Positions 1 to 6,816 of a stretch of 27,982 nt of DNA are shown here, piece by piece. The notes under the pieces were generated by a model. It was not told the DNA's origin, made no database searches, and worked only from the letters and a program-made list of their open reading frames with translations. The number at the start of each line of letters is the position of its first letter. Within the stretch, counting starts at the first letter, position 1. Source of the DNA: CAZEJK01 sp964512045 (GTDB lineage Bacteria; Acidobacteriota; Thermoanaerobaculia; Thermoanaerobaculales; Sulfomarinibacteraceae); assembly GCA_964512045.1 (NCBI GenBank), contig CAZEJK010000048.1, positions 1 through 27,982 of the forward strand. Reading direction: 5' to 3'. A program made the translations under genes and the position numbers.

Positions 1-2
1 AC

Positions 3-113
3 TTCCTCCAACCTGATCCCCTCGGCCCAGTCGACTCCACCAACCTCTACCAGGCTTACCACCGGTGCCAAGCTCGACAGAGTCAGCGGTCAGCGGTTGA
101 CACTCCGGAGTAG
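3..113 (+). CDS. 3' end of an RHS-repeat protein (RHS core tail), cut by window edge
   Basis: Frame 3 is open from the window edge to a TAG at 111-113 and gives 36 residues beginning FLQPDPLGPVDSTNLYQAY. This matches the end of the RHS repeat-associated core (xQxDPlG, then NLYqa). RHS proteins are large secreted or surface toxins and adhesins whose core is followed by a variable tip. Here the canonical continuation (asparagine/proline stretch, then DPxG) is missing: after NLYQAY the sequence becomes an Arg/Gln-rich HRCQARQSQR stretch and stops. This looks like a truncated or displaced RHS tail, or one with a very short variable tip. The rest of the gene lies outside the window, so whether it is functional cannot be judged. 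The motif itself is seen directly; the family assignment rests on this short stretch. Confidence 0.6.
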   Translation, partial: FLQPDPLGPVDSTNLYQAYHRCQARQSQRSAVDTPE

Positions 114-255
114 GTGCACGGCGGGTCGCTCGCAGGGGGAATGATGCTCCATGGGGGCCTCGAAACCCGGACGCAGATCGGACCGTGGGACGGGTCTTTG
201 TTGCTGGGATTCAGCCAGGCGGTGCTACGGCTGCAATCGGCGATATGATGCCGAT

Positions 256-1053
256 ATGCGACCGTACGATCGCCCGGAGGTGTGCCGGACGTACTTCTTT
301 CCGCGACCCAGCCCGCCGCTGCCGAGCTCGCCGACGGCCGAGCCGGTTGCTCTGCCGGCCGATGACGGAGGAACGATCGCGGGCTACTGGTGTCATCCGC
401 AGCCGTCGGCGCCGCTGCTGATCGCGTTCCACGGCAACGGCGAGATCGTCGCCGACTGGCTCCCGCTCTGGCCGGATCGGGCTCGTTGCGCCGGTGCCAA
501 CCTTCTGCTGGTGGAGTATCCGGGCTACGGCAGCTGTACCGCTCGTGCGACGTTCTCCGGTTGCTGCCGTGCGGCTCGCGCTGCCGTGAGCTGGGCCGAG
601 CAGCAGCCGTCTGATGAGGTTCCTTCGATCGTGCTGTTCGGCCGGTCGGTGGGGTCGATCTTCGCGCTGCACGCGCTCGACCGAGGTCCGAGGCAACGGG
701 TTCGCGGCATCGTGTTGGAGTCGGGGATTGCTGACGTGGGTGAGCGGCTGAGCTGGCGAGTGCCGTTTGTTGCAGCCGGGATCGATCGTCGTGAGCTCGA
801 GGAGGCGGTGGCACGCGACTTCGACCACCGACGGATCCTCGCGGAGGCGTCGGTTCCTGTCCTGGTGCTCCACTGTCGGCACGATACCTTGGTTGGCTCG
901 GACAACGCCGAGAGGATGGCGCGGTGGGCGGGCTCGCACCTCCACCGGCTCGTTCTGTTCGAGCGCGGGGATCACAACTCGATCCACCACGCCAACGCAG
1001 CGGCGTACGTGGCGGAGCTGACCAGCTTCGTGGACGCGCTCCGCACACCGTGA
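256..1053 (+). CDS. alpha/beta hydrolase (serine hydrolase, ABHD/FrsA-like)
   Basis: A 265-residue alpha/beta hydrolase with a complete catalytic set. HGNGE at about residues 59-63 supplies the oxyanion-hole loop, GRSVG has the nucleophile Ser131, Asp210 lies in HCRHDTLV and His240 in GDHNSIHH. The order Ser-Asp-His and the short lid resemble ABHD13/ABHD17-like or FrsA-like hydrolases. The substrate cannot be predicted. There is no signal peptide, so it is probably cytoplasmic. I chose the ATG at 256 because similarity to the fold begins right after it and the upstream in-frame extension to 151 is Cys/Arg-rich and unlike protein; no good ribosome site precedes 256, so the start is uncertain. 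It stands alone between the RHS tail and a transposase relic, with no obvious operon partner. Confidence 0.82.
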   Translation: MRPYDRPEVCRTYFFPRPSPPLPSSPTAEPVALPADDGGTIAGYWCHPQPSAPLLIAFHGNGEIVADWLPLWPDRARCAGANLLLVEYPGYGSCTARATFSGCCRAARAAVSWAEQQPSDEVPSIVLFGRSVGSIFALHALDRGPRQRVRGIVLESGIADVGERLSWRVPFVAAGIDRRELEEAVARDFDHRRILAEASVPVLVLHCRHDTLVGSDNAERMARWAGSHLHRLVLFERGDHNSIHHANAAAYVAELTSFVDALRTP

Positions 1054-1169
1054 GCTTGACGTCGGCAATGGCAGCGCGATCTTCTGTCAGCGTCGCAACG
1101 TGGTCTCGAAACCCGCAACAGTGCTCGACCGGATCCTGCCCGGAGTTGCAAACACGACTGGACCTGCCG

Positions 1170-1193
1170 ATCCTGGGTGCCAGGCTCCAGGAT
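1170..1193. repeat. inverted repeat (7-bp arms) upstream of the transposase relic
   Basis: ATCCTGG at 1170-1176 pairs with CCAGGAT at 1187-1193 across a 10-base loop that itself contains CCAGG. It lies 24 bases before the GTG of the RAYT relic. The reverse complement contains GGAGCCTGG, a nine-mer also found at 9762-9770 beside another hairpin. It could be a remnant REP-type palindrome or a simple hairpin. Confidence 0.4.
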
Positions 1194-1217
1194 GAGAGAG
1201 AGTCGCGGTAGGAAGCG

Positions 1218-1532
1218 GTGATCGTTCGGCGACGGCATGTGTCTGCCGAGGGTGGGGTGTACCAGGTGTACAACCGGGTGGCGAGTGGAGGGCCGGTGTT
1301 CTTGGATGGCGAGACGGCAGCGCTGCGGCGGATCGTGGCGACGCTGGGCGTCGAACGGTGGGAGCAGCGAGGGACGGAGCTGGCGAAGGTGCTCAACAAG
1401 AACGCGGACGTGGTGAGCTGGTGGGTCGGTCAGGGTGTGCGTCGGCGGCAGGAGGACCCCGGGTTCGCGCAGCGGCTCGAGGAGCTGGATGCGCAGCTTG
1501 CAGGCGCAACCACAGAAGAAGAGGCGCGGTGA
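1218..1532 (+). pseudogene. internally deleted REP-associated tyrosine (Y1/RAYT) transposase
   Basis: This 104-codon frame (GTG start) joins the two ends of a RAYT-type transposase and lacks the middle. Residues 1-40 carry the family N-terminus (RRRHVSAEGGVYQVYNRV, then PVF). Residues about 45-104 look like the C-terminal helix-turn-helix tail (GTELAKVLNKN, VVSWWVGQG, RRRQEDPGF). The catalytic core between them, with the HxH of the HUH motif (normally in a context like MSNHYHL) and the tyrosine, is absent; the only histidine is near the N-terminus. RAYT enzymes usually have 200-300 residues, so about half the protein is gone. The frame has stayed open, which suggests a recent or in-frame deletion, or a retained DNA-binding stub. 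The N- and C-terminal likeness is from memory of the family and was not searched. Confidence 0.65.
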
Positions 1533-1589
1533 GCTCGTTTGGCACCGCGCGAGGAGGCCCGACCTGCGGTCGCGGTGGGCATGGCTGTA

Positions 1590-1609
1590 CCCGGGTCCTG
1601 ACGCCCGGG
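1590..1609 (-). terminator. possible hairpin downstream of the Cys-rich gene
   Basis: CCCGGG at 1590-1595 and again at 1604-1609 can pair across an 8-base loop. It lies 14 bases beyond the stop of the minus-strand Cys-rich gene, where a terminator would be expected. No T-tract follows on either strand, so it may just be a GC-rich palindrome. Confidence 0.25.
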
Positions 1610-1623
1610 ACATTCACGTCGCG

Positions 1624-1812
1624 TCAGCGCAAGGGTTCTGGTTGACAGAGGTTGGTCGCCTCGTTCGCAACCCGTGCGCAGGCGGTGCAGATGAACTTCG
1701 GCTCGTCGACCAGAGGCTTGATCTTCTCGAGCTCGATCGCGCAGGGGCAGCACGTCATCGAGCACAGCTTGTCGGGTCCACAGCAGCTTTCACCGCGGCA
1801 GTCCTGGCACAT
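1624..1812 (-). CDS. small cysteine-rich, probably metal-binding protein
   Basis: A 62-residue protein (ATG at 1812; an in-frame TTG lies just before it at 1815) with eleven cysteines, in clusters CQDCRGESCC, C-SMT-CCPC and ICTACARVA, plus one near the C-terminus. The spacing, especially CTAC, suggests zinc or iron-sulfur binding. A conserved-looking tail (DEPKFICTACARVANE, then LCQPEPL) argues for a real gene, although an antisense frame covers it. It starts about 20 bases after the stop of the PQQ-type dehydrogenase gene on the same strand, so the two may be co-transcribed. No signal peptide is visible, so it is probably cytoplasmic. I do not recognise a named family. The function is unknown; an anti-oxidant, metallochaperone or zinc-ribbon role are all possible. 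Confidence 0.6.
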   Translation of the reverse strand: MCQDCRGESCCGPDKLCSMTCCPCAIELEKIKPLVDEPKFICTACARVANEATNLCQPEPLR

Positions 1813-1833
1813 CAATGCTGGTGTGCACCGACC

Positions 1834-3162
1834 TCACGGGTGCGCGTAGAGCAGGTCGAGGACACAGGTCAGGTCGGCGGTGCTCACGGTGCTGTCGTCC
1901 GAGCAGTCGGCGTTGCCGAACGGCTCGAACGTTGTCGTCGTCGCCCGGATGAGGACGACGGCGTCGCCGAGGTTCAGCTGACCGTCGCCGTTTGCGTCGC
2001 CGGGAGAGGGTAGCGCGACGGTTCCGAACACTCGAACCAGCTCGCCTGAAGCGATGTCGGTCATGTAGAGCTCGCCGTTGCCATCCTCGCCGAACGCCAC
2101 CGGCCGGCGGGTGGTGTCCACGAGCTCCGTGGAGCTCCAGCCAGCTGCATCGTCGGGTGCCAGGCCCCAGAGCTTGCCGCTGCAGTAGTCGGCGAGCAGG
2201 TAGACGCCGTCAAGCCGCGGGGTCTCCAGCCCGCGGTACACACGGCCCCCGGTCACCGAGCAGTTGCCGGCGTCATGGGTGTACTCGAAGACCGGATCGG
2301 TGAGGGTCCCCGTGCAGGGTGGATCCGTGATGTAGTCCAGCGTTCCTTCGCGACAGCGCCACCCGTAGTTGGTGCCGGCTGCTGAGCCGCTGCGATGGAC
2401 GTTGATCTCCTCACGGCTGTTCTGGCCGACATCCGCTATGTAGAGATCTCCGTTGGCCGGGTCGAACGAGACCCGCCACGGGTTGCGGAGGCCGTAGGCC
2501 CAGATCTCCGGGACGGCGCCGCTCACGCCGACGAACGGGTTTGTCGATGGAACCGCGTATGGCGTGCCGCTGTCGACGTCGATCCTCAGGATCTTGCCGA
2601 GCCACGATCCGAGATCCTGGGCGCGGTTCTGCGGATCGTCGCGGAAACCCCCGTCTCCGGTGGGGATGTACAGCAGGCCGTCGGGGCCAAACGCCAGGTC
2701 GCCGGCGTTGTGATTGGCGTACGGCTGGTCGATGGTCAGGATGATCGTCTCGCTCAGCGGATCGACCTGATCAGGATCGTTGGCCTGTACCTCGAAGCGG
2801 GCGATGACTGTGTCGCCGTTGAGATCCGTATAGTTGACGAACAGCTGACCGTTCGCACTGTAGTCGGGGTGGAAGACCAGCCCTAAAAGCCCTTGCTCGT
2901 TGCCGAGCGACACCGAGCCCGATAGATCGAGGAACGGAGTCGCTTCCATCTGGCCGTCGCGAACGATCTGAACTGTCCCGGTCTGATCGACGACGAACAG
3001 GCGTCCGGAGCCGTCCCGAGCGGACTCGACCCCGACAGGGCTTGTCAGGCCACTCACGACTGTCCGGAAGCCGAGCTCGATCTCGGTCAGGGGCAGCTGG
3101 CTCCACGCCATCAGCGGAACCAGCACCATCCCTACGGTCACAAGAAGAGTCCGAACGCGCAT
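1834..3162 (-). CDS. secreted PQQ-dependent sugar dehydrogenase with C-terminal dockerin-like domain
   Basis: A 442-residue secreted protein. Residues 1-22 are a Sec signal peptide (MRVRTLLVTVGMVLV, cleavage near AWS-QLP). Residues about 30-380 form a glucose/sorbosone dehydrogenase beta-propeller, as in soluble PQQ aldose dehydrogenases (YliI/Asd-like). Visible family motifs are ANHNAGDLAFGPDG with the likely catalytic His near 150, YIPTGDGG, YGLRNPWRVSFDP and IADVGQNSREEIN. It would oxidise a sugar or other alcohol at a PQQ cofactor outside the cytoplasm. The last 55 residues are a type I dockerin-like calcium repeat pair (GDANGDGQLNLGDA, then ADCSDDSTVSTADL). The second Met (3162) is the better start: GAGGAGG at 3169-3175 is six bases from it but touches the first ATG (3168). 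The small Cys-rich gene follows. The electron acceptor is unknown. Confidence 0.88.
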   Translation of the reverse strand: MRVRTLLVTVGMVLVPLMAWSQLPLTEIELGFRTVVSGLTSPVGVESARDGSGRLFVVDQTGTVQIVRDGQMEATPFLDLSGSVSLGNEQGLLGLVFHPDYSANGQLFVNYTDLNGDTVIARFEVQANDPDQVDPLSETIILTIDQPYANHNAGDLAFGPDGLLYIPTGDGGFRDDPQNRAQDLGSWLGKILRIDVDSGTPYAVPSTNPFVGVSGAVPEIWAYGLRNPWRVSFDPANGDLYIADVGQNSREEINVHRSGSAAGTNYGWRCREGTLDYITDPPCTGTLTDPVFEYTHDAGNCSVTGGRVYRGLETPRLDGVYLLADYCSGKLWGLAPDDAAGWSSTELVDTTRRPVAFGEDGNGELYMTDIASGELVRVFGTVALPSPGDANGDGQLNLGDAVVLIRATTTTFEPFGNADCSDDSTVSTADLTCVLDLLYAHP

Positions 3163-3168
3163 GAGCAT

Positions 3169-3175
3169 CCTCCTC
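3169..3175 (-). promoter_or_regulatory. ribosome binding site GAGGAGG deciding the dehydrogenase start
   Basis: On the minus strand GAGGAGG ends directly at the ATG at 3168 and is six bases from the ATG at 3162. The spacing favours 3162, which also gives a normal signal peptide starting MRVRTLL. Confidence 0.6.
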
Positions 3176-3349
3176 GGGCAGTGGTGTCAACGCTTCAGAG
3201 ATTGCGTCTCTTCCGTAAAACGTCCTGCAGAGACGGCGATACATCACCGAATAGGGCGCAGAGGACGCGGGGTGTCGCCTGCCGTGCGGCGCGTACTCCG
3301 TGTAACCTTGTTGATTAGAAAGCCTCTGCGGGGAGAAAAGAGGAGTTTA

Positions 3350-3799
3350 ATGAGCTCGATCGAGCAGGTTCTCGAGCTTGCGATTGCGAAGGAACAGGAG
3401 GCCGAGGACGCCTACCGATCGCTTGCCGAGCACGCGCAGCGGCCCGACCTGAGGGAGATCCTGCAGCGGCTCGCTACCGAAGAAGCGCGTCACAAGGCAT
3501 CGATGGAACAGGTTCGTGCGGGCGATCTCTCGCTCTTCGCTTCGGTCACGGTGCAGGACGAGTGGCTGATGGCGCCGCTGCCTGCGGTTCAGATCGGGCC
3601 GGACTCAGAACCGGCGCAAGCGCTCCTGCTGGCAATGGAGCATGAGAGGGCGTCGCACGAGCTGTACGCCGGGCTCTCCGAGCAGCTCAGTGATCCCGGC
3701 CTGAAGACACTGCTCGACGCTTTGGCTGCAGAAGAGCTGCGGCATTGGCGCACGTTGCAGAGTGCCTATGAGTCGGTGATCGAGGAGAGCGACTTCTGA
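3350..3799 (+). CDS. rubrerythrin-like / ferritin-family diiron protein
   Basis: A 149-residue four-helix ferritin-like protein. Two helix pairs carry the expected carboxylate and histidine ligands: KEQEAEDAY (residues 14-22) with ATEEARH (42-48), and LAMEHERASHELY (94-106) with LAAEELRH (125-132). This ExxH pattern marks the rubrerythrin/ferritin-like superfamily. There is no C-terminal rubredoxin domain, so it is an erythrin-type protein rather than classical rubrerythrin. Likely roles are peroxide or oxygen detoxification or iron handling in the cytoplasm. The start at 3350 is set by AGGAG at 3341-3345. The gene is divergent from the secreted dehydrogenase across about 180 bases that must hold both promoters; I could not pick out convincing -35/-10 boxes. 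A decayed gene begins exactly at its stop codon. Confidence 0.85.
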   Translation: MSSIEQVLELAIAKEQEAEDAYRSLAEHAQRPDLREILQRLATEEARHKASMEQVRAGDLSLFASVTVQDEWLMAPLPAVQIGPDSEPAQALLLAMEHERASHELYAGLSEQLSDPGLKTLLDALAAEELRHWRTLQSAYESVIEESDF

Positions 3800-4278
3800 C
3801 GAGCGAGGCGGAAACCGGTGGTTCGCAACAGCAGCCGGAGGAGCTCGGCCAGAGGCTCGACAGCTGGGGCGCCGTGGGCAGCTTTGCCGGATACCTGGCA
3901 GGGCCTGCCTGGATGCGCGGTCAGATCACCAACGAGGTGGTACATAGCTGGGCCCGTTCCGATGACCGCTGGTGACATCGGGCCGCGCTGGTTGCAACCG
4001 TCGTGCTCAACACTCCGAGCCACGGGGGTAGTGGGGATGTGCCGCGGAAACTGGGCGTCTGCGAGCTGTTGGTGGACGACCGGGATGACATGGTGGTCAA
4101 GGCGATGTCGTGGGCGTTGCGACGGCTTGTCGATCACGACCAGCACGCCGTGCGGGGGTTTCTCGATCGGTACGGCGATCGTCTGGCGGCCCGCGTCGTG
4201 CACGAGGTGCGCAACAAGCTCGAGACCGGGCTCAAGAACCCGAAGTATGCCCCGCGGTCTCGAGGGCGTGTAGAGTGA
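3800..4278 (+). pseudogene. DNA alkylation repair protein (AlkD-like), truncated and with in-frame stop
   Basis: One frame reads through 3796-4278 with a single interruption, TGA at 3973-3975. Before it the frame encodes ELGQRLDSWGAVGSF, then NEVVHSWARSDDRW; after it come HRAALVATVVLN, ELLVDDRDDMVVKAMSWALR and RNKLETGLKNPK. These are the central and C-terminal parts of HEAT-repeat DNA alkylation repair proteins (AlkD/COG4912), which remove bulky or methylated bases. The stop falls where the family has an aromatic or basic residue (RWW-RRAAL), so TGG or CGA to TGA is the simplest change. The N-terminal 80-100 residues are also missing: family-like sequence starts right at the ferritin stop codon with no start codon in frame. 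A GTG at 4003 could in principle start the last 91 codons. I consider it a pseudogene; a sequencing error could explain the TGA but not the lost 5' end. Confidence 0.75.
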
Positions 4279-4335
4279 CGGCGGCTGTGGTGCGCGATGC
4301 GAGCCTCGACGTGGCATGATCTCCCCGGAGGCGAC

Positions 4336-6402
4336 ATGGGAACGAGCGAGAAGGAGAGCGGAGGGCTCGAGCGACGTTTTCTGGCCCTGATTGCCGAGCA
4401 GATCGGAGGCTCGGCGGAGCAGGTGGCGGCGGCGGCCACGCTGCTCGCCGAAGGCGCCACGGTCGCGTTCGTGGCGCGATACCGCAAGGAGGCCACCGGA
4501 GGTCTGGACGATGCCGCGCTGGAGACGTTGGCGAAGCTTCGCAGCTACTACGCCGAGCTGACCGAACGGCGTGATGCGATTCTGGCGTCCATCGAGGAGC
4601 AGGGGGAGCTCGAGCCATCGCTGGAGCGGCGGATCAAGGGGGCGACGACCAAGACGGAGCTCGAGGATCTGTACCTGCCGTTCCGACCGAAGCGGACGAC
4701 GCGAGCGTCTGTCGCGCGGCAGCGCGGGTTGGAGCCCCTCGCCGATGTGCTCCTGGTTGGCGCTCGCAACGGAGGCGACCCGAGCAGCCTGGGGGCTCGC
4801 TTCGTGGATTCCGAGCGTGGTGTGGACGATGTGGAGTCCGCTCTGGCCGGAGCCCGAGACATCGTTGCGGAGCGGCTCGCGGAGGACGCCGAGTGTCGGA
4901 GCCGGTTGCGGCGCGTGTGCCTGCAGTCCGCAGACCTCGTCGTCCGTGCCCGGCGAGGGAAGAAGACAGACGGCTCCAAGTANNNNNNNNNNNNNNNNNN
5001 NNNNNNNNNNNNNNNNNNNNNNNNNNNNNNNNNNNNNNNNNNNNNNNNNNNNNNNNNNNNNNNNNNNNNNNNNNNNNNNNNNGAGGTCCGGACCGAGATC
5101 AAGGATCGCGCGGAGCAGGAGGCGATCCGCGTGTTCCGTGCAAATCTCGGATCGCTCCTGATGCAGCCGCCGTTCGGGCAGCAGCCTGTGCTCGGCCTCG
5201 ATCCCGGGCTGCGCACCGGCTGCAAGGTGGCGGTGGTCGAGGCCACGGGGCGGGTGGTCGCGACCGATGTGGTGTTTCCGGTTCCCGATGGCCCGCGCTC
5301 GGCCGCGGCAGCTCGACGGCTCGTGGAGCTTGTGCGGCGATACGAGGTCCAGGCCGTTGCGGTCGGCAACGGAACCGCGAGCCGAGAGACAGAGGCCGTG
5401 GTTCGGGCGGCACTGCGCGACAGCGCGGCCGAGCCTCCCGTGGTTGTGGTGGTTCCCGAGACCGGCGCGTCGGTGTACTCGGCGTCGGAGGTTGCGCGAA
5501 AGGAGCTGCCGGAGCTGGATGTTTCGCTGCGTGGCGCCGTGTCCATCGCGCGGCGCTTGCAGGATCCGCTGGCGGAGCTGGTGAAGATTGACCCGCAGTC
5601 GCTCGGCGTGGGCCAGTACCAGCATGACGTCAACCAGAAGGAGCTGCGTTCCGAGCTCGACAGAGAGGTCGAGCGGGTCGTCAACCGAGTCGGAGTGGAG
5701 CTGAACAGCGCCTCACCTGCGCTCCTGGAACGGGTGTCCGGCATCAGCCCGCGAGTGGCCGCAGCGATCGTGGCGCGGCGCGATGCCGGCGGGCCGTATC
5801 GGAGCCGCCGGGAGCTCCTCGACGTTCCAGGTCTGGGTCCGAAGGCGTTCCAGCTCAGTGCGGGGTTCCTGCGGATCCGTGATGCGACGAACCCGTTGGA
5901 CCGCACGGCGGTGCACCCCGAGCGCTACGGGGTCGTGCGGGCGATGGCGGCTGCTGTCGGCAGACCCGTCGAGATGCTCGTCAATGACAGCCGGCCGCTC
6001 GAAGCTCTCAACCTTGCCGACTTCGTTGACGAGGCAGCGGGAGTCGGCTTGCCGACGCTGACGGACATCGTCTCCGAGCTGAAGCGGCCGGGTCGCGATC
6101 CTCGTCCGCAGTTCGAGGCGCCGAAATGGAGCGATGCGGTGACGTCGATTGACGACCTGCGAGCCGGTCAGATGCTCGAAGGCCGAGTCTCGAACGTGGC
6201 GAACTTCGGGGCGTTCGTCGACATCGGGGTCAAGCAGGACGGGCTCGTGCATATCTCCGAGCTCAGCACGAGGTGGGTGGACGACCCCAGATCGGTGGTC
6301 AGCGTCGGTCAGGTCGTGCGCGTGAAGGTCCTCGACATCGACCGCGAGCGAGGCCGGATCAGTCTGTCGATGAAGGAGGTCGGCGGTACCACGAGCCCTT
6401 AG
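4336..6402 (+). CDS. tex: Tex, S1-domain RNA-binding transcription accessory protein (interrupted by assembly gap)
   Basis: Tex is a highly conserved bacterial protein that binds nucleic acid and RNA polymerase and affects transcription, toxin expression and stress survival. Seen here: the N-terminal Tex helical region (ATVAFVARYRKEATGGLDD, DLYLPFRPKRTTRA), a YqgF/RNase H-like domain starting VLGLDPGLRTGCKVAVV (near 5190), ASVYSASEVARKELPELD, QYQHDVNQ, helix-hairpin-helix motifs (SGISPRVAAAIV and VPGLGPKAFQLSAG, 5735-5870) and a C-terminal S1 domain (GRVSNVANFGAFVDIGVKQD, 6180-6385). ATG at 4336 is four bases after GGAGG. The 100 N at 4983-5082 happen to keep the frame, but the family has roughly 80-100 residues between the flanking motifs, so the true gap is probably larger than drawn. 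Its stop overlaps by a few bases the end of a minus-strand relic. Confidence 0.93.
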   Translation: MGTSEKESGGLERRFLALIAEQIGGSAEQVAAAATLLAEGATVAFVARYRKEATGGLDDAALETLAKLRSYYAELTERRDAILASIEEQGELEPSLERRIKGATTKTELEDLYLPFRPKRTTRASVARQRGLEPLADVLLVGARNGGDPSSLGARFVDSERGVDDVESALAGARDIVAERLAEDAECRSRLRRVCLQSADLVVRARRGKKTDGSKXXXXXXXXXXXXXXXXXXXXXXXXXXXXXXXXXXEVRTEIKDRAEQEAIRVFRANLGSLLMQPPFGQQPVLGLDPGLRTGCKVAVVEATGRVVATDVVFPVPDGPRSAAAARRLVELVRRYEVQAVAVGNGTASRETEAVVRAALRDSAAEPPVVVVVPETGASVYSASEVARKELPELDVSLRGAVSIARRLQDPLAELVKIDPQSLGVGQYQHDVNQKELRSELDREVERVVNRVGVELNSASPALLERVSGISPRVAAAIVARRDAGGPYRSRRELLDVPGLGPKAFQLSAGFLRIRDATNPLDRTAVHPERYGVVRAMAAAVGRPVEMLVNDSRPLEALNLADFVDEAAGVGLPTLTDIVSELKRPGRDPRPQFEAPKWSDAVTSIDDLRAGQMLEGRVSNVANFGAFVDIGVKQDGLVHISELSTRWVDDPRSVVSVGQVVRVKVLDIDRERGRISLSMKEVGGTTSP
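4983..5082. other. assembly gap (100 N)
   Basis: Exactly 100 N inside tex, a conventional placeholder for a scaffold gap of unknown size. Sequence on both sides belongs to the same gene in the same order. Confidence 0.98.
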
Positions 6403-6648
6403 AGGTGATCTGAGTGGAGGCTCTGGAGAAGCTCTCTCGCCGCTAACGTGTCNNNNNNNNNNGGCGGTGCCGAAGCGGTCCGTGCGACCCTCGAGAACGC
6501 GCGAGGTGAGCTCTCTGGCTGCTCCTGTCTGACCGACGCGGGCGAGGGCCCGAGCACGCTGGAAGGCGACCTCGAGCACGGCTGGGTGATCCGGTGACAG
6601 CTTCGCGTTGGCCGGCCGTGGCGTCTCAGCAGTGCAGGTGAAGTCGCA
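6399..6648 (-). pseudogene. 3' remnant of a tetratricopeptide (TPR) repeat protein
   Basis: Read on the minus strand, about 65 codons upstream of the N gap give DHPAVLEVAFQRARALARVG, then RELTSRVLEGRTDRFG. After the gap comes DTLAARELLQSLHSDHL and a stop. This is the signature of kinesin-light-chain-type TPR repeats (DHPxVLxxxxxxAxxLxxxG, FGxxHPDTLxAxxxL), common as tails of serine/threonine kinases and regulators. The frame is closed 5' by a TGA at 6649-6651, and no start or kinase domain follows upstream, so only the C-terminal tail remains. The 10 N break the frame, but if just the His-Pro of the motif were missing (6 bases) the two halves would join perfectly. It is convergent with, and overlaps, the tex stop. 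Confidence 0.55.
6453..6462. other. assembly gap (10 N)
   Basis: Ten N inside the TPR relic. Ten is not a multiple of three and separates the two halves of a TPR motif, so the length is probably nominal. Confidence 0.97.
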
Positions 6649-6816
6649 TCAGCGTCCGCCGAGACCGGCGTGTTGGACGATGACGCCATCCTAGCATGCT
6701 GCCTTGGCGCCGAAGCAGGGCTGAGCACTCTTGACGTGGACTTTGTTCTGGTGGAGTCTTCATGCCGGTCTGACGAGCACGAGGACGTGTTGAGAGCATC
6801 AGGTGGTGAAGGAACG

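Noticed and set aside
83..1399. Long minus-strand open frame (438 codons) opposite the hydrolase and RAYT relic
   Set aside because: Ser/Arg/Pro-rich, no recognisable domain, and it covers two plus-strand genes with clear motifs; a GC-rich shadow frame.
4003..4278. Separate small gene from GTG 4003 (91 codons)
   Set aside because: It is the continuation, in the same frame, of the AlkD-like sequence before the TGA at 3973; better explained as part of one pseudogene.
3766..5625. 619-codon minus-strand frame over the AlkD relic and tex
   Set aside because: It runs through the N gap and is antisense to well-recognised Tex motifs; composition is His/Arg/Leu-rich without domains.
4548..5906. 452-codon minus-strand frame inside tex
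   Set aside because: Ser/Arg-rich antisense shadow of tex.
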